Of a DNA stretch of 64,000 bases, positions 20,703-29,108 are shown one piece after another (positions within the stretch are counted from its first letter, which is position 1; each line of letters starts with the position of its first letter). The DNA comes from Streptomyces pilosus (GTDB taxonomy: Bacteria > Actinomycetota > Actinomycetes > Streptomycetales > Streptomycetaceae). The stretch spans positions 1 through 64,000 of the forward strand of contig NZ_BMTU01000006.1 in NCBI RefSeq assembly GCF_014649835.1. The letters are read 5' to 3'. The notes below the pieces were generated by a model that saw nothing but the letters and a program-made list of their open reading frames with translations, was not told the origin of the DNA and searched no databases. Position numbers and translations under genes: made by a program.

Positions 20703-22067
20703 GTGACACGACCCAGGATCCTCGTGGTGGGCGCGGGTTTCGCCGGCGTGGAGTGCGTGCGACGGCTGGAGCGCAGGCTCGCCCCGGACGAGGCCGAGCT
20801 CACCCTGGTGACGCCGTTCTCCTACCAGCTGTATCTGCCCCTCCTCCCCCAGGTGGCGTCGGGTGTGCTGACCCCGCAGTCGGTCGCGCTCTCCCTGCGC
20901 CGCAGCGAGCGGTACCGCACCCGGATCATCCCGGGCGGAGCCATCGGCGTGGACCTGCGGTCCAAGGTCTGTGTCGTGCGCATCGTCAACGGCGAGATCG
21001 TCAACGAGCCGTACGACTACATCGTGCTGGCCCCCGGCAGCGTCACCCGCACCTTCGACATCCCGGGGCTGACGGACCACGCCTTCGGCATGAAGTCGCT
21101 GGCGGAGGCCGCCTACCTCCGGGACCACGTCATCACCCAGCTCGACCTGGCCGACGCGTGCCACGATCCGGCGGAGCGGGCCTCGCGGCTGCAGTTCGTG
21201 GTGGTCGGCGGCGGCTACGCGGGCACCGAGACCGCGGCCTGTCTCCAGCGGCTGACGCACGCGGCCGTCAAGCGCTACCCCCGGCTGGACCCGGGCCTGA
21301 TCAAGTGGCACCTGATCGACATCGCGCCGAAGCTCATGCCGGAACTCGGCGAGAAGCTCGGCCGCAGCGCGCACGAGATCCTGACCCGGCGCGGGATCGA
21401 GATCTCGCTGGGCGTCTCCATCGAGAAGGCGGGCGCCGAGGAGGTGACCTTCACCGACGGCCGGGTGGTGCCCACCCGCACCCTGATCTGGACCGCGGGG
21501 GTGGTCGCCAGCCCCCTCATCGCCACGCTCGGCGCGGAGACCGTACGGGGGCGGCTCGCCGTCAACGCGGACATGTGCCTGCCGGGCCACGACGGCGTCT
21601 TCGCGCTCGGCGACTCCGCGGCGGTGCCCGACGTGGCCAAGGGCGACGGCGCGGTGTGCCCGCCCACGGCGCAGCACGCGCTGCGGCAGGGCAGGCACGT
21701 GGCCGAGAACGTGATCGCGACGCTGCGGGGCCGGCCGACGCGGCCGTACGTCCACCGGGACCTCGGGCTCGTGGTGGACCTCGGCGGCACGGACGCGGTG
21801 TCCAAGCCGTTGGGTTTCGAGCTGCACGGTCTGCCCGCGCAGGCGGTGGCCCGCGGTTACCACTGGTCGGCGCTGCGCACCGGCGTCGCCAAGACCCGGG
21901 TGATGACCAACTGGCTGCTGAACGCCGTCGCCGGCGACGACTTCGTCCGCACCGGCTTCCAGACGCACCGGCCGGGCAATCTGCGGGACTTCGAGTACCT
22001 CGACGCCTATCTGACGCCGGAGCAGGTGCGGGCGCACGTCGAGGAAGCGGGCCGGGCGGCTCGGTGA
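20703..22067 (+). CDS. ndh: NAD(P)/FAD-dependent oxidoreductase, type II NADH dehydrogenase family
   Basis: A 454-residue flavoprotein of the NDH-2 class, which oxidises NADH and reduces menaquinone at the inner face of the membrane without proton pumping. The FAD-binding GAGFAGVECVRRL is at the N-terminus, the NADH-binding VVGGGYAGTETAACL lies near residue 165, and GVFALGDSAAVPD closes the second FAD site. GTG 20703 is favoured because AGGAAGGG lies nine bases upstream; an ATG three codons earlier is too close. The gap of 138 bp after the phosphatase gene has no distinct terminator, so partial read-through from the stressosome operon is possible. A short membrane-anchoring C-terminus is expected for the family but not strongly hydrophobic here. 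Confidence 0.85.
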   Translation: MTRPRILVVGAGFAGVECVRRLERRLAPDEAELTLVTPFSYQLYLPLLPQVASGVLTPQSVALSLRRSERYRTRIIPGGAIGVDLRSKVCVVRIVNGEIVNEPYDYIVLAPGSVTRTFDIPGLTDHAFGMKSLAEAAYLRDHVITQLDLADACHDPAERASRLQFVVVGGGYAGTETAACLQRLTHAAVKRYPRLDPGLIKWHLIDIAPKLMPELGEKLGRSAHEILTRRGIEISLGVSIEKAGAEEVTFTDGRVVPTRTLIWTAGVVASPLIATLGAETVRGRLAVNADMCLPGHDGVFALGDSAAVPDVAKGDGAVCPPTAQHALRQGRHVAENVIATLRGRPTRPYVHRDLGLVVDLGGTDAVSKPLGFELHGLPAQAVARGYHWSALRTGVAKTRVMTNWLLNAVAGDDFVRTGFQTHRPGNLRDFEYLDAYLTPEQVRAHVEEAGRAAR

Positions 22068-22143
22068 TCCGCGGGGCAGGGGGCGGCTCGCTCCGTGCGC
22101 TGCCGGGGTCCCGGCCGGTGACGACGGGGGAGGGTGCGGCGGA

Positions 22144-24387
22144 GTGAACGCGGCGGGACGGCCGGGGCGGACACGGTGGACACGGCTGCGTGACCACCTG
22201 GCGGCGTCCGACCCCGGTCTGCTGCGGCTGACGGCCGGACTGCGGACGGTGGGGGCCGTGGCACTGGCGCTGGCCGTGCTCGCCTCGCTGGGGTTCGGGG
22301 TCTCCCGTCTGGTGACGGGGGCCATGACGGCGATGGTCGCCACCTTCGCCATCCGGGAGCGCCGGCGCGGCGCCCAGGCGGTCACCCTGGCCTGCGGGCT
22401 GCCGGTCGCGCTGGTGTCCGTGTCCCTGGGCGCGGTGCTCAGCGAGCGGCCGGTCGTCGGGGACGCCTTCTTCGTCGTGCTGATCTTCTGCGCGGTGTAC
22501 GGCCGCAGATTCGGTGATCGCGGCACCTCGCTCGGGCTGATCGGCTTCCAGGTGTACTTCGTGTCGCTGTTCGTCGGTGCCTCCACCGGCGAGCTGCCGG
22601 GACTGTGGGCCGCCATGACCGTCGCGTTCGCCTGCAGTGCGCTGGTGCGGTTCGCCTTGGTCCCGGTCACCCCGGCCGGGCTGCTGGTGCGGCTGCGCCA
22701 GGCGTTCCGGGCCCGGCTGGGCCGGCTCGTCTCCGCCCACCTGGCGCTGCTCGACGCCGCGCCGGAGGAGATGGACAAGGCTCTGGAGGAGGTGCGGGAG
22801 GGGACGGCCCGGCTGCACGAGACCGCCCTGATGATCCAGACCCGGCTGGAGGAGGGCACGCCCGACGAGTCGGCGGCACGGCTGGTGCAGCGCCGCATCG
22901 CGGACGCGGAGATCGCAGCCGAGCGGCTCGGTCTGCTGCTGCTGTCCGCCCGCAGCGCGGAACGGGCGGACACCCTCACGCTGCACCTGCCGGGCGCGCC
23001 CGCCCCGGAGGTGGGGCGGCTGCCCGGGCCGGACGAGGCCGTCGACCGGTTGCGGCGGGACCTGGAGGCGCTGCGCGCGCTGGTGCTGTGGTCGGGTACC
23101 GCGGGGACGGGCGTGGCCCACGTCCGCAACCGGCTGCTCGCCTACCGGGACGAGGAGCACCTGCCGCGGGCCTCGCCGGCCGTGCAGGACGTGTTCCGGG
23201 CGGTCGGGGAGACCGCCCGCGCCGTCATGGGGCTGCGGATCGCCCTGGAGGGTCCGCAGGACGAGTCGGACGACAGTCCGGCGACGGCCAGGTCCCGGGA
23301 GGAGCTGGAGGCCGAGGACGCCGCCATCGACGCCGGTGAGGAGGCCGGGGAGGCCGACCGGCACACAGGGCTGCGACGGCCGACCACCCGGGCGGCCGTC
23401 CAGGTGGCCGTGGGCTCGACGCTCGCCATCGTCGGCGGCGAGCTGCTCTCCACCGACCGGTGGTACTGGGCCGTGCTGACCTGCTGGATCGTCTTCATCA
23501 ACACGGCCTCGACGGGCGAGATCCTGGTCAAGGGCTACCGGCGGCTGCTGGGCACGGTGTTCGGCGTGGTCGCCGGCATCGCGCTGGCGGCCGTGGTGGG
23601 GCGGCACACCCTGGCGGCGTTCCTGCTGGTCCTGCTGCTGATCTTCCTGATGTTCTACACGGCGCCGCTGTCCTACACGCTGATGTCCTTCTTCGTCACG
23701 GCGATGCTCGGGCTGCTCTACACGCTGCTGCACACCTACAGCTGGGAGGTGCTGGTGCTGCGGCTGGAGGAGACGGCACTCGGCGCGGCCTGCGGGGTGG
23801 TCGCGGCGGCGCTGGTGCTGCCGGTGCGCACCGACCGGCGCACCGACGAACTGCTGGTGACCGTGCTGGAGCGGCTCGCCGAGGTGACCGACGCCGCGGT
23901 CGGACAGCTCAGCGGCGCTCCCGGCGGGGACCTGCTGGACCGGGCACGGGAGCTGGACCAGGCGCTGGGCGACCTGCGCTCCGCCACGCAGCCGCTCACC
24001 CACCCGGTGACGCCGCTGCGGGCCCGGCGCACCAACGCGCGGTACGTGGTGGCGCTCCTGGAGACCTGCGCGTACCACGCGCGTTCGCTGGCGGCGACGG
24101 CCGAGCTGCTGCCCACCCATCCCTCGATCGCGGCCGACCCCCGGCTGCGCGGGGCGGCGGGGCGCACGGTGGGCAACATCAGGACGATCGCGACCCGGGT
24201 CGCGGGTGAGGAGGCCCCCCGGGCCGTGGAGACGGGCCCGAGTATCGCCTCTCTCCTCGGCGACGCCGGCACGAGCCGCTACGGCCGCATCACCGGCCGG
24301 GTCCTGCGCCACCTGGAACGCCTCGACGAGGCCGTGGTGGGCCTGGCCCGCCCCCTGGACGTATCCGTCTCGGCCCCCGACCGCTGA
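22144..24387 (+). CDS. FUSC-family membrane protein (aromatic acid exporter-like)
   Basis: A 747-residue protein with the two-block layout of the FUSC/YccS family. There is a hydrophobic N-terminal block (about 30-190) with several membrane helices, a long soluble helical region (about 190-405) rich in Glu and Arg, and a second membrane block (about 410-570, including YWAVLTCWIVFINT) followed by another cytoplasmic region. Relatives such as AaeB export aromatic acids. GTG 22144 is the first plausible start. It lies 76 bp after ndh on the same strand and ends before a strong bidirectional hairpin. Transported substrate unknown. Confidence 0.78.
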   Translation: MNAAGRPGRTRWTRLRDHLAASDPGLLRLTAGLRTVGAVALALAVLASLGFGVSRLVTGAMTAMVATFAIRERRRGAQAVTLACGLPVALVSVSLGAVLSERPVVGDAFFVVLIFCAVYGRRFGDRGTSLGLIGFQVYFVSLFVGASTGELPGLWAAMTVAFACSALVRFALVPVTPAGLLVRLRQAFRARLGRLVSAHLALLDAAPEEMDKALEEVREGTARLHETALMIQTRLEEGTPDESAARLVQRRIADAEIAAERLGLLLLSARSAERADTLTLHLPGAPAPEVGRLPGPDEAVDRLRRDLEALRALVLWSGTAGTGVAHVRNRLLAYRDEEHLPRASPAVQDVFRAVGETARAVMGLRIALEGPQDESDDSPATARSREELEAEDAAIDAGEEAGEADRHTGLRRPTTRAAVQVAVGSTLAIVGGELLSTDRWYWAVLTCWIVFINTASTGEILVKGYRRLLGTVFGVVAGIALAAVVGRHTLAAFLLVLLLIFLMFYTAPLSYTLMSFFVTAMLGLLYTLLHTYSWEVLVLRLEETALGAACGVVAAALVLPVRTDRRTDELLVTVLERLAEVTDAAVGQLSGAPGGDLLDRARELDQALGDLRSATQPLTHPVTPLRARRTNARYVVALLETCAYHARSLAATAELLPTHPSIAADPRLRGAAGRTVGNIRTIATRVAGEEAPRAVETGPSIASLLGDAGTSRYGRITGRVLRHLERLDEAVVGLARPLDVSVSAPDR

Positions 24388-24712
24388 CCCCGACCGCTGC
24401 GCCCGCCGGCGCGCCACGCCCGTCGCCCCGACCTCCGCCCGGTCGAGCGGGCCGCCGCGTGCCGGGCGTCACCGGCCCCGATGCCTCGGCCCCGGTCCGG
24501 AGGCGGGCGCCGTGCCCCTGCCTCCCGCCTCCACCGCCGGAGGCGCCACCCGTGCCGGGGAACGGTCCGGCGGGCCCGGTCGCGGCCGCCACCGCCCCCG
24601 GGCGGACGCGTACGGTACGGGGACCCGCTCACGGCCGGGGCCCGTCGCCCCGGGTGAGGGGGCGACGGGCCCGGAGGGGGCGCGGGCACGGGCCGTGCGC
24701 GAGCCGTATGGG
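24388..24712. other. Convergent intergenic region, no gene seen
   Basis: A 325-base stretch between two convergent genes. It is extremely GC-rich with low-complexity GCC/CGG runs. Open frames run through it on several strands but none has a ribosome site or balanced composition. The only feature I can support is the hairpin near its right end. Confidence 0.6.
24638..24672. terminator. Perfect 14-bp hairpin, bidirectional terminator
   Basis: Bases 24638-24651 pair perfectly with 24659-24672, leaving a seven-base loop. The position between convergent ends of the FUSC gene and the leftward gene at 24713 suits a shared terminator. Confidence 0.7.
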
Positions 24713-25141
24713 TCAGAAGTCGGTCGGGAGGCCGCTGGCCTCCGCGATGCCGCGCAGCTCCTCGTTCTGACGGTGGCGGTCCCTGATGAAGTCGGCGATC
24801 TCGCCCAGACGGGACGGGTCGGCGGCGGTCGCCGCGTCGGTGACCACCCTGACCGGTCCGGTGTCGTCGACCTCCAGCTCGACCACCTCGTTGTCGAGGC
24901 GGCCGGTCACGGCGGTCGCGATGACCAGGGCGGCCTCGTCGCGGACCTCCTGCGGCAGTTCCTCGTCGCCGCTGTCCAGCGCGAGGTCCATGCCGGACAG
25001 GCGGTGTTCGTCGATCGCTTCGAGGACCGGCTCCACCACGTCAAGCAGAAGCCGGTAGTCCTCGGTGTCCATCCGGACGCGCAGGAGGTCGAGGTAGACG
25101 TCCACGGGCCGGCCTTCCGGGGGAATCTCGGATTCGCTCAT
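24713..25141 (-). CDS. Conserved-looking hypothetical acidic protein
   Basis: A 142-residue soluble protein, strongly acidic (many Glu and Asp, e.g. DSGDEELPQEVRDEA near residues 58-72) with a regular alternation of helices. No membrane segment, signal or cofactor motif is visible and I do not recognise the family. ATG 25141 follows GGAGGGGAAC by about nine bases. A TTG 27 bases upstream lacks a site. It is the distal member of a leftward group with a DUF5133-type gene and sigM (29 bp from the former), so it may be cotranscribed with the sigma factor and take part in stress physiology; that is inference from position only. Confidence 0.72.
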   Translation of the reverse strand: MSESEIPPEGRPVDVYLDLLRVRMDTEDYRLLLDVVEPVLEAIDEHRLSGMDLALDSGDEELPQEVRDEAALVIATAVTGRLDNEVVELEVDDTGPVRVVTDAATAADPSRLGEIADFIRDRHRQNEELRGIAEASGLPTDF

Positions 25142-25169
25142 CGGCTTCGGGTTCCCCTCCCCCGGCAAG

Positions 25170-25412
25170 TCATACGGTCGCCGGCTCGGCGGAGTTCGTC
25201 AGGTCCGGCCCGCCGGCCGCCGCCAGCCATCGGTGCGCGGTGGCCAGGGCCTGCCGCACGTCGCGCGTGCCGGTCGACACGCACAGCGTGTAGGCCAGGT
25301 CACGGATCCGCGGGTCGTGGGCCGCGGTGCCGTGGGCGACGGTTCCGGTGGCCGCCAGGGCCTCGTACTCCTCGACGAGGCGGCGCAGCACGGTGGGGTG
25401 GGGCTTCAGCAT
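25170..25412 (-). CDS. Small DUF5133-type protein
   Basis: An 80-residue protein that begins MLKPHPTVLRRLVEEYEAL, the pattern I recall for the Streptomyces DUF5133 family, followed by a helical part and the end segment LATAHRWLAAAGG. Function unknown. It is located 41 bp downstream of sigM on the same strand and 28 bp before the next gene, consistent with a sigM operon. The ribosome site is weak (GAACGAGA), so translation may depend on the upstream gene. Streptomyces usually carry several copies of this family around the genome. Confidence 0.75.
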   Translation of the reverse strand: MLKPHPTVLRRLVEEYEALAATGTVAHGTAAHDPRIRDLAYTLCVSTGTRDVRQALATAHRWLAAAGGPDLTNSAEPATV

Positions 25413-25453
25413 GTGTCTCGTTCTTTCGCAGTCGGGTCCGGGGCGGGCGCTGG

Positions 25454-26314
25454 TCACGCCGTCGCCGAGTGTCCGCCGCCGCGCGGCGTCTTGCGCTGTC
25501 CCAGCACGTCGGCGCGCACGCGCGCACAGCTGCGGCTGATCAGCCGGGAGACGTGCATCTGGGAGATGCCGAGCCGGTCGGCGATGCGGCTCTGGGTCAT
25601 GTCCTCGAAGAAGCGCATGTAGAGGATGGCCCGCTCGCGTTCCGGCAGCCGGCGCAGTCCTTCCTTGGCGGACTCGCGGTCGACCACGACGTCGTACGAG
25701 GCGTCCGCGGTGCCGAGGGTGTCGGCGAGGCTGTAGCCGTCGTCGTCGGAGGACAGCTCGGCGTCGAGGGACAGGGTGCTGAAGCTCTCCAGCGCCTCCA
25801 TCCCGGCGGCGACCTCCTCCTCGGTCAGCCCGGTGTGCGCGGCGAGGTCGGCCACGGACGGTTCGGGGCTGCCGGGGTTCTGGGTGAGCTCCCGCCGCGC
25901 GACGCGCACCTTGTTGCGCAGTTCCTGCACGCGGCGGGGCACCCGCAGGGCCCACATCCGGTCGCGGAAGTGCCGCTTGACCTCGCCGGTGATGGTGGGG
26001 ACGGCGTAGCTCTCGAAGGCCCCGCGGCTCGGGTCGAACCGGTCGATGGCCTTGACCAGGCCCAGGGCGGCGACCTGGCGGAGGTCCTCGATGGACTCGC
26101 CGCGGTCGCGGAAACGGCCGGCGATGCGGTGGGCCATGGGCAGCCAGGCCGTGGCGAGCTCGTCGCGCACCGCGTCCCGCTCCGGGCCGTCCTCCAGCGA
26201 GGCCAGCCGGTCGAAGAGGACGGCGGTGTCGGGGGCGTCGTCGTGTCGCCGGCGGGACGGCGCGGCCTGCGTGTCGGAGGAGCCGGGACGATGGGCGGAC
26301 GTGTCAATGAGCAT
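25454..26314 (-). CDS. sigM: RNA polymerase sigma factor, SigB/SigF/SigG class (SigM-like)
   Basis: A 286-residue group 3 sigma factor. Region 2 shows MAHRIAGRFRDRGESIEDLRQVAALGLVKAIDRF and the promoter-melting stretch, region 3 lies at about 150-200, and region 4 has RLPERERAILYMRF with the helix-turn-helix QSRIADRLGISQMHVSRL. The N-terminal 30 residues are variable. The symbol rests on my memory that S. coelicolor sigM, one of the nine SigB paralogues, sits in this neighbourhood. An RsbW-like ATPase gene lies just upstream on the same strand and may encode its anti-sigma factor. SigB-class factors in Streptomyces control osmotic and oxidative stress in a cascade; the specific regulon is not visible here. 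Confidence 0.85.
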   Translation of the reverse strand: MLIDTSAHRPGSSDTQAAPSRRRHDDAPDTAVLFDRLASLEDGPERDAVRDELATAWLPMAHRIAGRFRDRGESIEDLRQVAALGLVKAIDRFDPSRGAFESYAVPTITGEVKRHFRDRMWALRVPRRVQELRNKVRVARRELTQNPGSPEPSVADLAAHTGLTEEEVAAGMEALESFSTLSLDAELSSDDDGYSLADTLGTADASYDVVVDRESAKEGLRRLPERERAILYMRFFEDMTQSRIADRLGISQMHVSRLISRSCARVRADVLGQRKTPRGGGHSATA

Positions 26315-26441
26315 GCGGTTCGCTCCCGAGCGGTGGTTTGAGGGGGGACCGCGGGATGGTCGGCCGCCAGGACACCCGGAGGGTCCTCAGCGGCCTGCCA
26401 CTCCCGCCGGCGCGCCTCCGGTCCGAAGCACGAACCTCCGA

Positions 26442-26466
26442 TTGCCCCGCCCCCGGTGGAACAAAC
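26442..26466 (-). promoter_or_regulatory. Weak sigma-B-like promoter upstream of sigM
   Basis: On the minus strand: GTTT, 15 bases, GGGCAA. The -35 is perfect but the -10 differs at two positions from GGGTAT. It lies 128 bases before the sigM start in the gap between the ATPase gene and sigM. Weak evidence. Confidence 0.3.
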
Positions 26467-26495
26467 TCCGCTTCCTCACGCAATCCGCCAGGAGC

Positions 26496-26930
26496 TCAGA
26501 TCAGGGGTACGAGCGCGGTGATGCACTTGCCGCCGGAGGGCAGGTCGGACACCCGGACGTCGCGGGCGAGGCGGCACACGATGGGCCAGCCGTGACCGCC
26601 GGGACGGCGGCGCCCCCGCGGGTCGGTGCGGGGCACGACGACGGGCAGCTCGTCGCTGCGGTCGCTCACGGACAGGCGTACGCCGGGGCCGCTGACGTCG
26701 ACCCGGAAGTCGGTGACTCCCCCGCCGTGCAGGATGGCGTTGGTGGTCAGCTCGGAGGCGACGAGCAGGACGTCGGCAAGGGCGTCGGAGTCGCAGGCCG
26801 TGCGGGTGGCGCGGCAGCGTTCGGAGACCGCCCGCGCGACGGCCTCGCGGACCTCGGCAGGCCGGGCGGGCACCGCCCGGGGCGCCCCGGGCGGCTGGAG
26901 AAGGGGTGCGGTCGTGCGCTCCTCACTCAT
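26496..26930 (-). CDS. RsbW-like anti-sigma factor ATPase
   Basis: A 144-residue HATPase_c_2 protein. The N box VASELTTNAILHGGG is good. G1 is SDRSDELPVV, a degenerate form, and the lid GGHGWPIVCRLA is typical of the Streptomyces subset. ATG 26930 follows GAGGAG. It is the nearest upstream gene to sigM on the same strand (181 bp apart), which makes it a candidate SigM-binding anti-sigma factor, but partner specificity in this large family is promiscuous. The degenerate G1 suggests that ATP hydrolysis could be weak. A frame extension to 26972 is proline-rich and unlikely. Confidence 0.78.
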   Translation of the reverse strand: MSEERTTAPLLQPPGAPRAVPARPAEVREAVARAVSERCRATRTACDSDALADVLLVASELTTNAILHGGGVTDFRVDVSGPGVRLSVSDRSDELPVVVPRTDPRGRRRPGGHGWPIVCRLARDVRVSDLPSGGKCITALVPLI

Positions 26931-27079
26931 GCTGTGGCTCCTCGGCTCGGGGGGTGGCGGTCGCCGGGGCAATTGCCTCGGACCTCCCTTTTCGGCTCAC
27001 CTGTCCCGTTGAGGACAAACCTCTCCGCCGCTTCCCGCTCCCCTGTCATCCGGACGCCGCGTGCGGGTACGCGGTGCGT

Positions 27080-27310
27080 ATGACCGATGTGGTGGACGCG
27101 GACGAACTGCTGCGGCGCATTCAGCGGGCGAGGGCCTGCGCGGCCCAGGAGGAGCGGGCCTGGCGGGCCCGGGGCGAGGAGCTCGGCCGGGAGGACTCCG
27201 GTGACCCGGCCGCGGCACGGGACGCCGAGGTGCGCACGGTGGCGTACGGGGTGGTGCTGCGGGTGCTGGACGAGATCCTGACGCCGGGACGGCACGCGGC
27301 GCGGGGCTGA
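27080..27310 (+). CDS. Small hypothetical protein
   Basis: A 76-residue protein that is mostly charged helix (many Arg, Glu and Ala), without membrane segment or known motif. No ribosome site precedes ATG 27080, yet a GGGTAC -10-like hexamer lies ten bases upstream (27065-27070), so the mRNA could be leaderless. A possible -35 (GTCAT at 27045) is off by one from GNNT. It reads toward the decarboxylase gene 50 bp downstream and may be cotranscribed. I do not recognise it and it could be a non-coding reading frame; codon bias is good. Confidence 0.5.
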   Translation: MTDVVDADELLRRIQRARACAAQEERAWRARGEELGREDSGDPAAARDAEVRTVAYGVVLRVLDEILTPGRHAARG

Positions 27311-27360
27311 ACGCCCCGGTGCGTGGATTGGCGCCGTCGGGAGCCGGGCACCCGGGGTCC

Positions 27361-28839
27361 ATGACGGTCGATCACAGCCGGGCGCCGGTTCTGGAAGCAC
27401 TGGAGGACTACCACCGCGAGGGGCGGATCGGTTTCACGCCGCCGGGTCACAAGCAGGCCCGCGGCGCGGACCCCGCCGTCCGTGAGGTGCTCGGGGACGC
27501 GGTGTTCCTGGGGGACGTCCTGGCCACGGGTGGTCTGGACGACCGGCTTACGCGGGGGCGTGTGCTCCAGGAGGCCCAGGAGCTGATGGCCGACGCGGTG
27601 CACGCCGATCACACGTTCTTCAGCACCTGCGGGAGTTCCCTGTCGGTCAAGGCCGCCATGCTGTCGGCCGCCGGTCCGCACGAGAAGCTGCTGATCGGGC
27701 GGGACGCCCACAAGTCGGTGGTGGCGGGGCTCATCCTGTCCGGGATCGAGCCGGTGTGGGTGGAGCCCCGCTGGGACGCCGGCCGGAAGCTCGCGCACCC
27801 GCCGTCGGCGGTCGACTTCGACCGGGCCTTCGAGGCCCATCCGGACGCCCGTGGTGCGCTGGTGACCAGCCCGACCCCGTACGGCGCGGCCGCGCCGCTG
27901 CAGGCGATCGCCGAGGTGTGCCACCGGCGTTCGCGTCCGTTGATCGTGGACGAGGCGTGGGGCGCGCACCTGCCGTTCCATCCCGATCTGCCCTCCTGGG
28001 CGATGGACGCGGGCGCGGACATCTGTGTGACGAGCATCCACAAGATGGGCAGCGGTCTGGAGCAGGGCTCCGTGTTCCATCTGAAGGGCGGTCTGGTGCC
28101 GCCGGCGCTGCTGGGCATGCGGGCCGACCTGCTGGGGACGACCAGCCCCTCCGCCCTGATCTACGCCGGGCTGGACGGCTGGCGGCGGCAGATGGCCCTG
28201 GGCGGCAAGGAGCTGATGGGGGCCGCCCTGGAGCTCGCCGGCGAGGTCCGGGCCGCCATCGGGCGGATCGGCGGGATGCACGTGAACGACCGGGACGACT
28301 TCTGCGGCCCGGAGCTCGCGGACGACTTCGACCCGCTGCCCTGCGTGATCGACCTCGACGGTCTGGGCATCTCCGGCTATCAGGCGGCGGACTGGCTGCG
28401 CGAGCACCGGAGCATCGACGCGCACCTGGCCGACCACCGCCGGATCGGGGCGCAGATCACCCACGGTGACGACCGGGAGACGACCGGAGAGCTGCTGTCG
28501 GCGCTGCGGGACCTGGGCCGGGCGGCGAAGAGCCTGCCGACGGCACCGAGGGTGGAGGTGCCGGAGCCGGGCGAGCTGCGGATGGAGCAGGCGCTGCTCC
28601 CGCGGGACGCGTTCTTCGGTCCGGCCGAGGACGTCCCGCTGTCGCGGGCCGCCGGCCGGGTCGCGGCGGAGATGATCACTCCGTATCCGCCGGGGATCCC
28701 GGCCGTCCTGCCGGGTGAGCGGCTCACCGAGCCCGTGCTGCGGTACCTGCGCACCGGCCTCGACGCGGGGATGTACCTGCCCGACCCCTCGGACCCGGCC
28801 CTGGAGACGGTGCGGGTGGTGGACGAGCGTGCCGGCTGA
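27361..28839 (+). CDS. PLP-dependent Orn/Lys/Arg decarboxylase family protein
   Basis: A 492-residue fold-type I PLP enzyme of the Gram-positive (short, no wing domain) Orn/Lys/Arg decarboxylase family. The start region GFTPPGHKQ and the cofactor segment FFSTCGSSLSVKAAM are typical. IVDEAWGAHLPFH holds the Asp that contacts the PLP ring, and Lys228 in TSIHKMGSG is the Schiff-base lysine. A C-terminal domain with EMITPYPPGIP follows, as in arginine and lysine decarboxylases of this group. It probably makes agmatine, cadaverine or putrescine in the cytoplasm. Amine products could serve in stress tolerance. The exact substrate cannot be read from sequence. A structured RNA locus follows the gene. 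Confidence 0.87.
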   Translation: MTVDHSRAPVLEALEDYHREGRIGFTPPGHKQARGADPAVREVLGDAVFLGDVLATGGLDDRLTRGRVLQEAQELMADAVHADHTFFSTCGSSLSVKAAMLSAAGPHEKLLIGRDAHKSVVAGLILSGIEPVWVEPRWDAGRKLAHPPSAVDFDRAFEAHPDARGALVTSPTPYGAAAPLQAIAEVCHRRSRPLIVDEAWGAHLPFHPDLPSWAMDAGADICVTSIHKMGSGLEQGSVFHLKGGLVPPALLGMRADLLGTTSPSALIYAGLDGWRRQMALGGKELMGAALELAGEVRAAIGRIGGMHVNDRDDFCGPELADDFDPLPCVIDLDGLGISGYQAADWLREHRSIDAHLADHRRIGAQITHGDDRETTGELLSALRDLGRAAKSLPTAPRVEVPEPGELRMEQALLPRDAFFGPAEDVPLSRAAGRVAAEMITPYPPGIPAVLPGERLTEPVLRYLRTGLDAGMYLPDPSDPALETVRVVDERAG

Positions 28840-28894
28840 GCGCGCGCCCGGCGTGAAAGAGGTCACGCGACCGGATTACCGGAACGCCGACTAG

Positions 28895-29000
28895 ATGGTT
28901 TATCGTTCACCCATACGTGGTGCCGGAGTCGACGCTCTGTCCTCCGGACGCCACCGCTTACGGCCCTGGCTGGCTTCCCCCGTCCAGCCAGGGCTTTTTC
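28895..29000 (+). ncRNA. Candidate small RNA with two hairpins and a rho-independent terminator
   Basis: The intergenic interval after the decarboxylase gene folds into two clean hairpins. Hairpin 1 pairs GTGG (28917-28920) with CCAC (28951-28954) and CCGGAG (28923-28928) with CTCCGG (28942-28947), with a 13-base loop. Hairpin 2 is a perfect 11-bp stem (28963-28973 with 28984-28994) with a ten-base C-rich loop, followed by TTTTT (28995-28999). The T-run makes it a true intrinsic terminator, rare in this genome type. The region is less GC-rich than its surroundings at 28870-28915, as a promoter would be. The 5' end is a guess. It could instead be only the terminator of the decarboxylase transcript, or a leader of the next gene. 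Confidence 0.55.
28963..28999 (+). terminator. Rho-independent terminator (11-bp stem plus T5)
   Basis: Perfect stem GCCCTGGCTGG / CCAGCCAGGGC with a ten-base loop and five T residues directly after. It ends either the decarboxylase transcript or a small RNA that begins near 28895. It lies 110 bp before the cNMP-binding gene. Confidence 0.85.
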
Positions 29001-29108
29001 ATGCCCGGACGCGCCCCCGGCCCGCCGAGGTGCCCCGAACGGCGGCAGCGGCTGAAATGAACGTAGGGAAAGCACCGGTACCGATTGCCCGGCGAGGAGC
29101 CCCGCGCC

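Noticed and set aside
27045..27070. GGGTAC hexamer before the small gene at 27080 as a full sigma-B promoter
   Set aside because: The hexamer is perfect but the upstream GNNT is displaced by one base (GNNNT) at N15, so I list it only as a hint in the gene entry.
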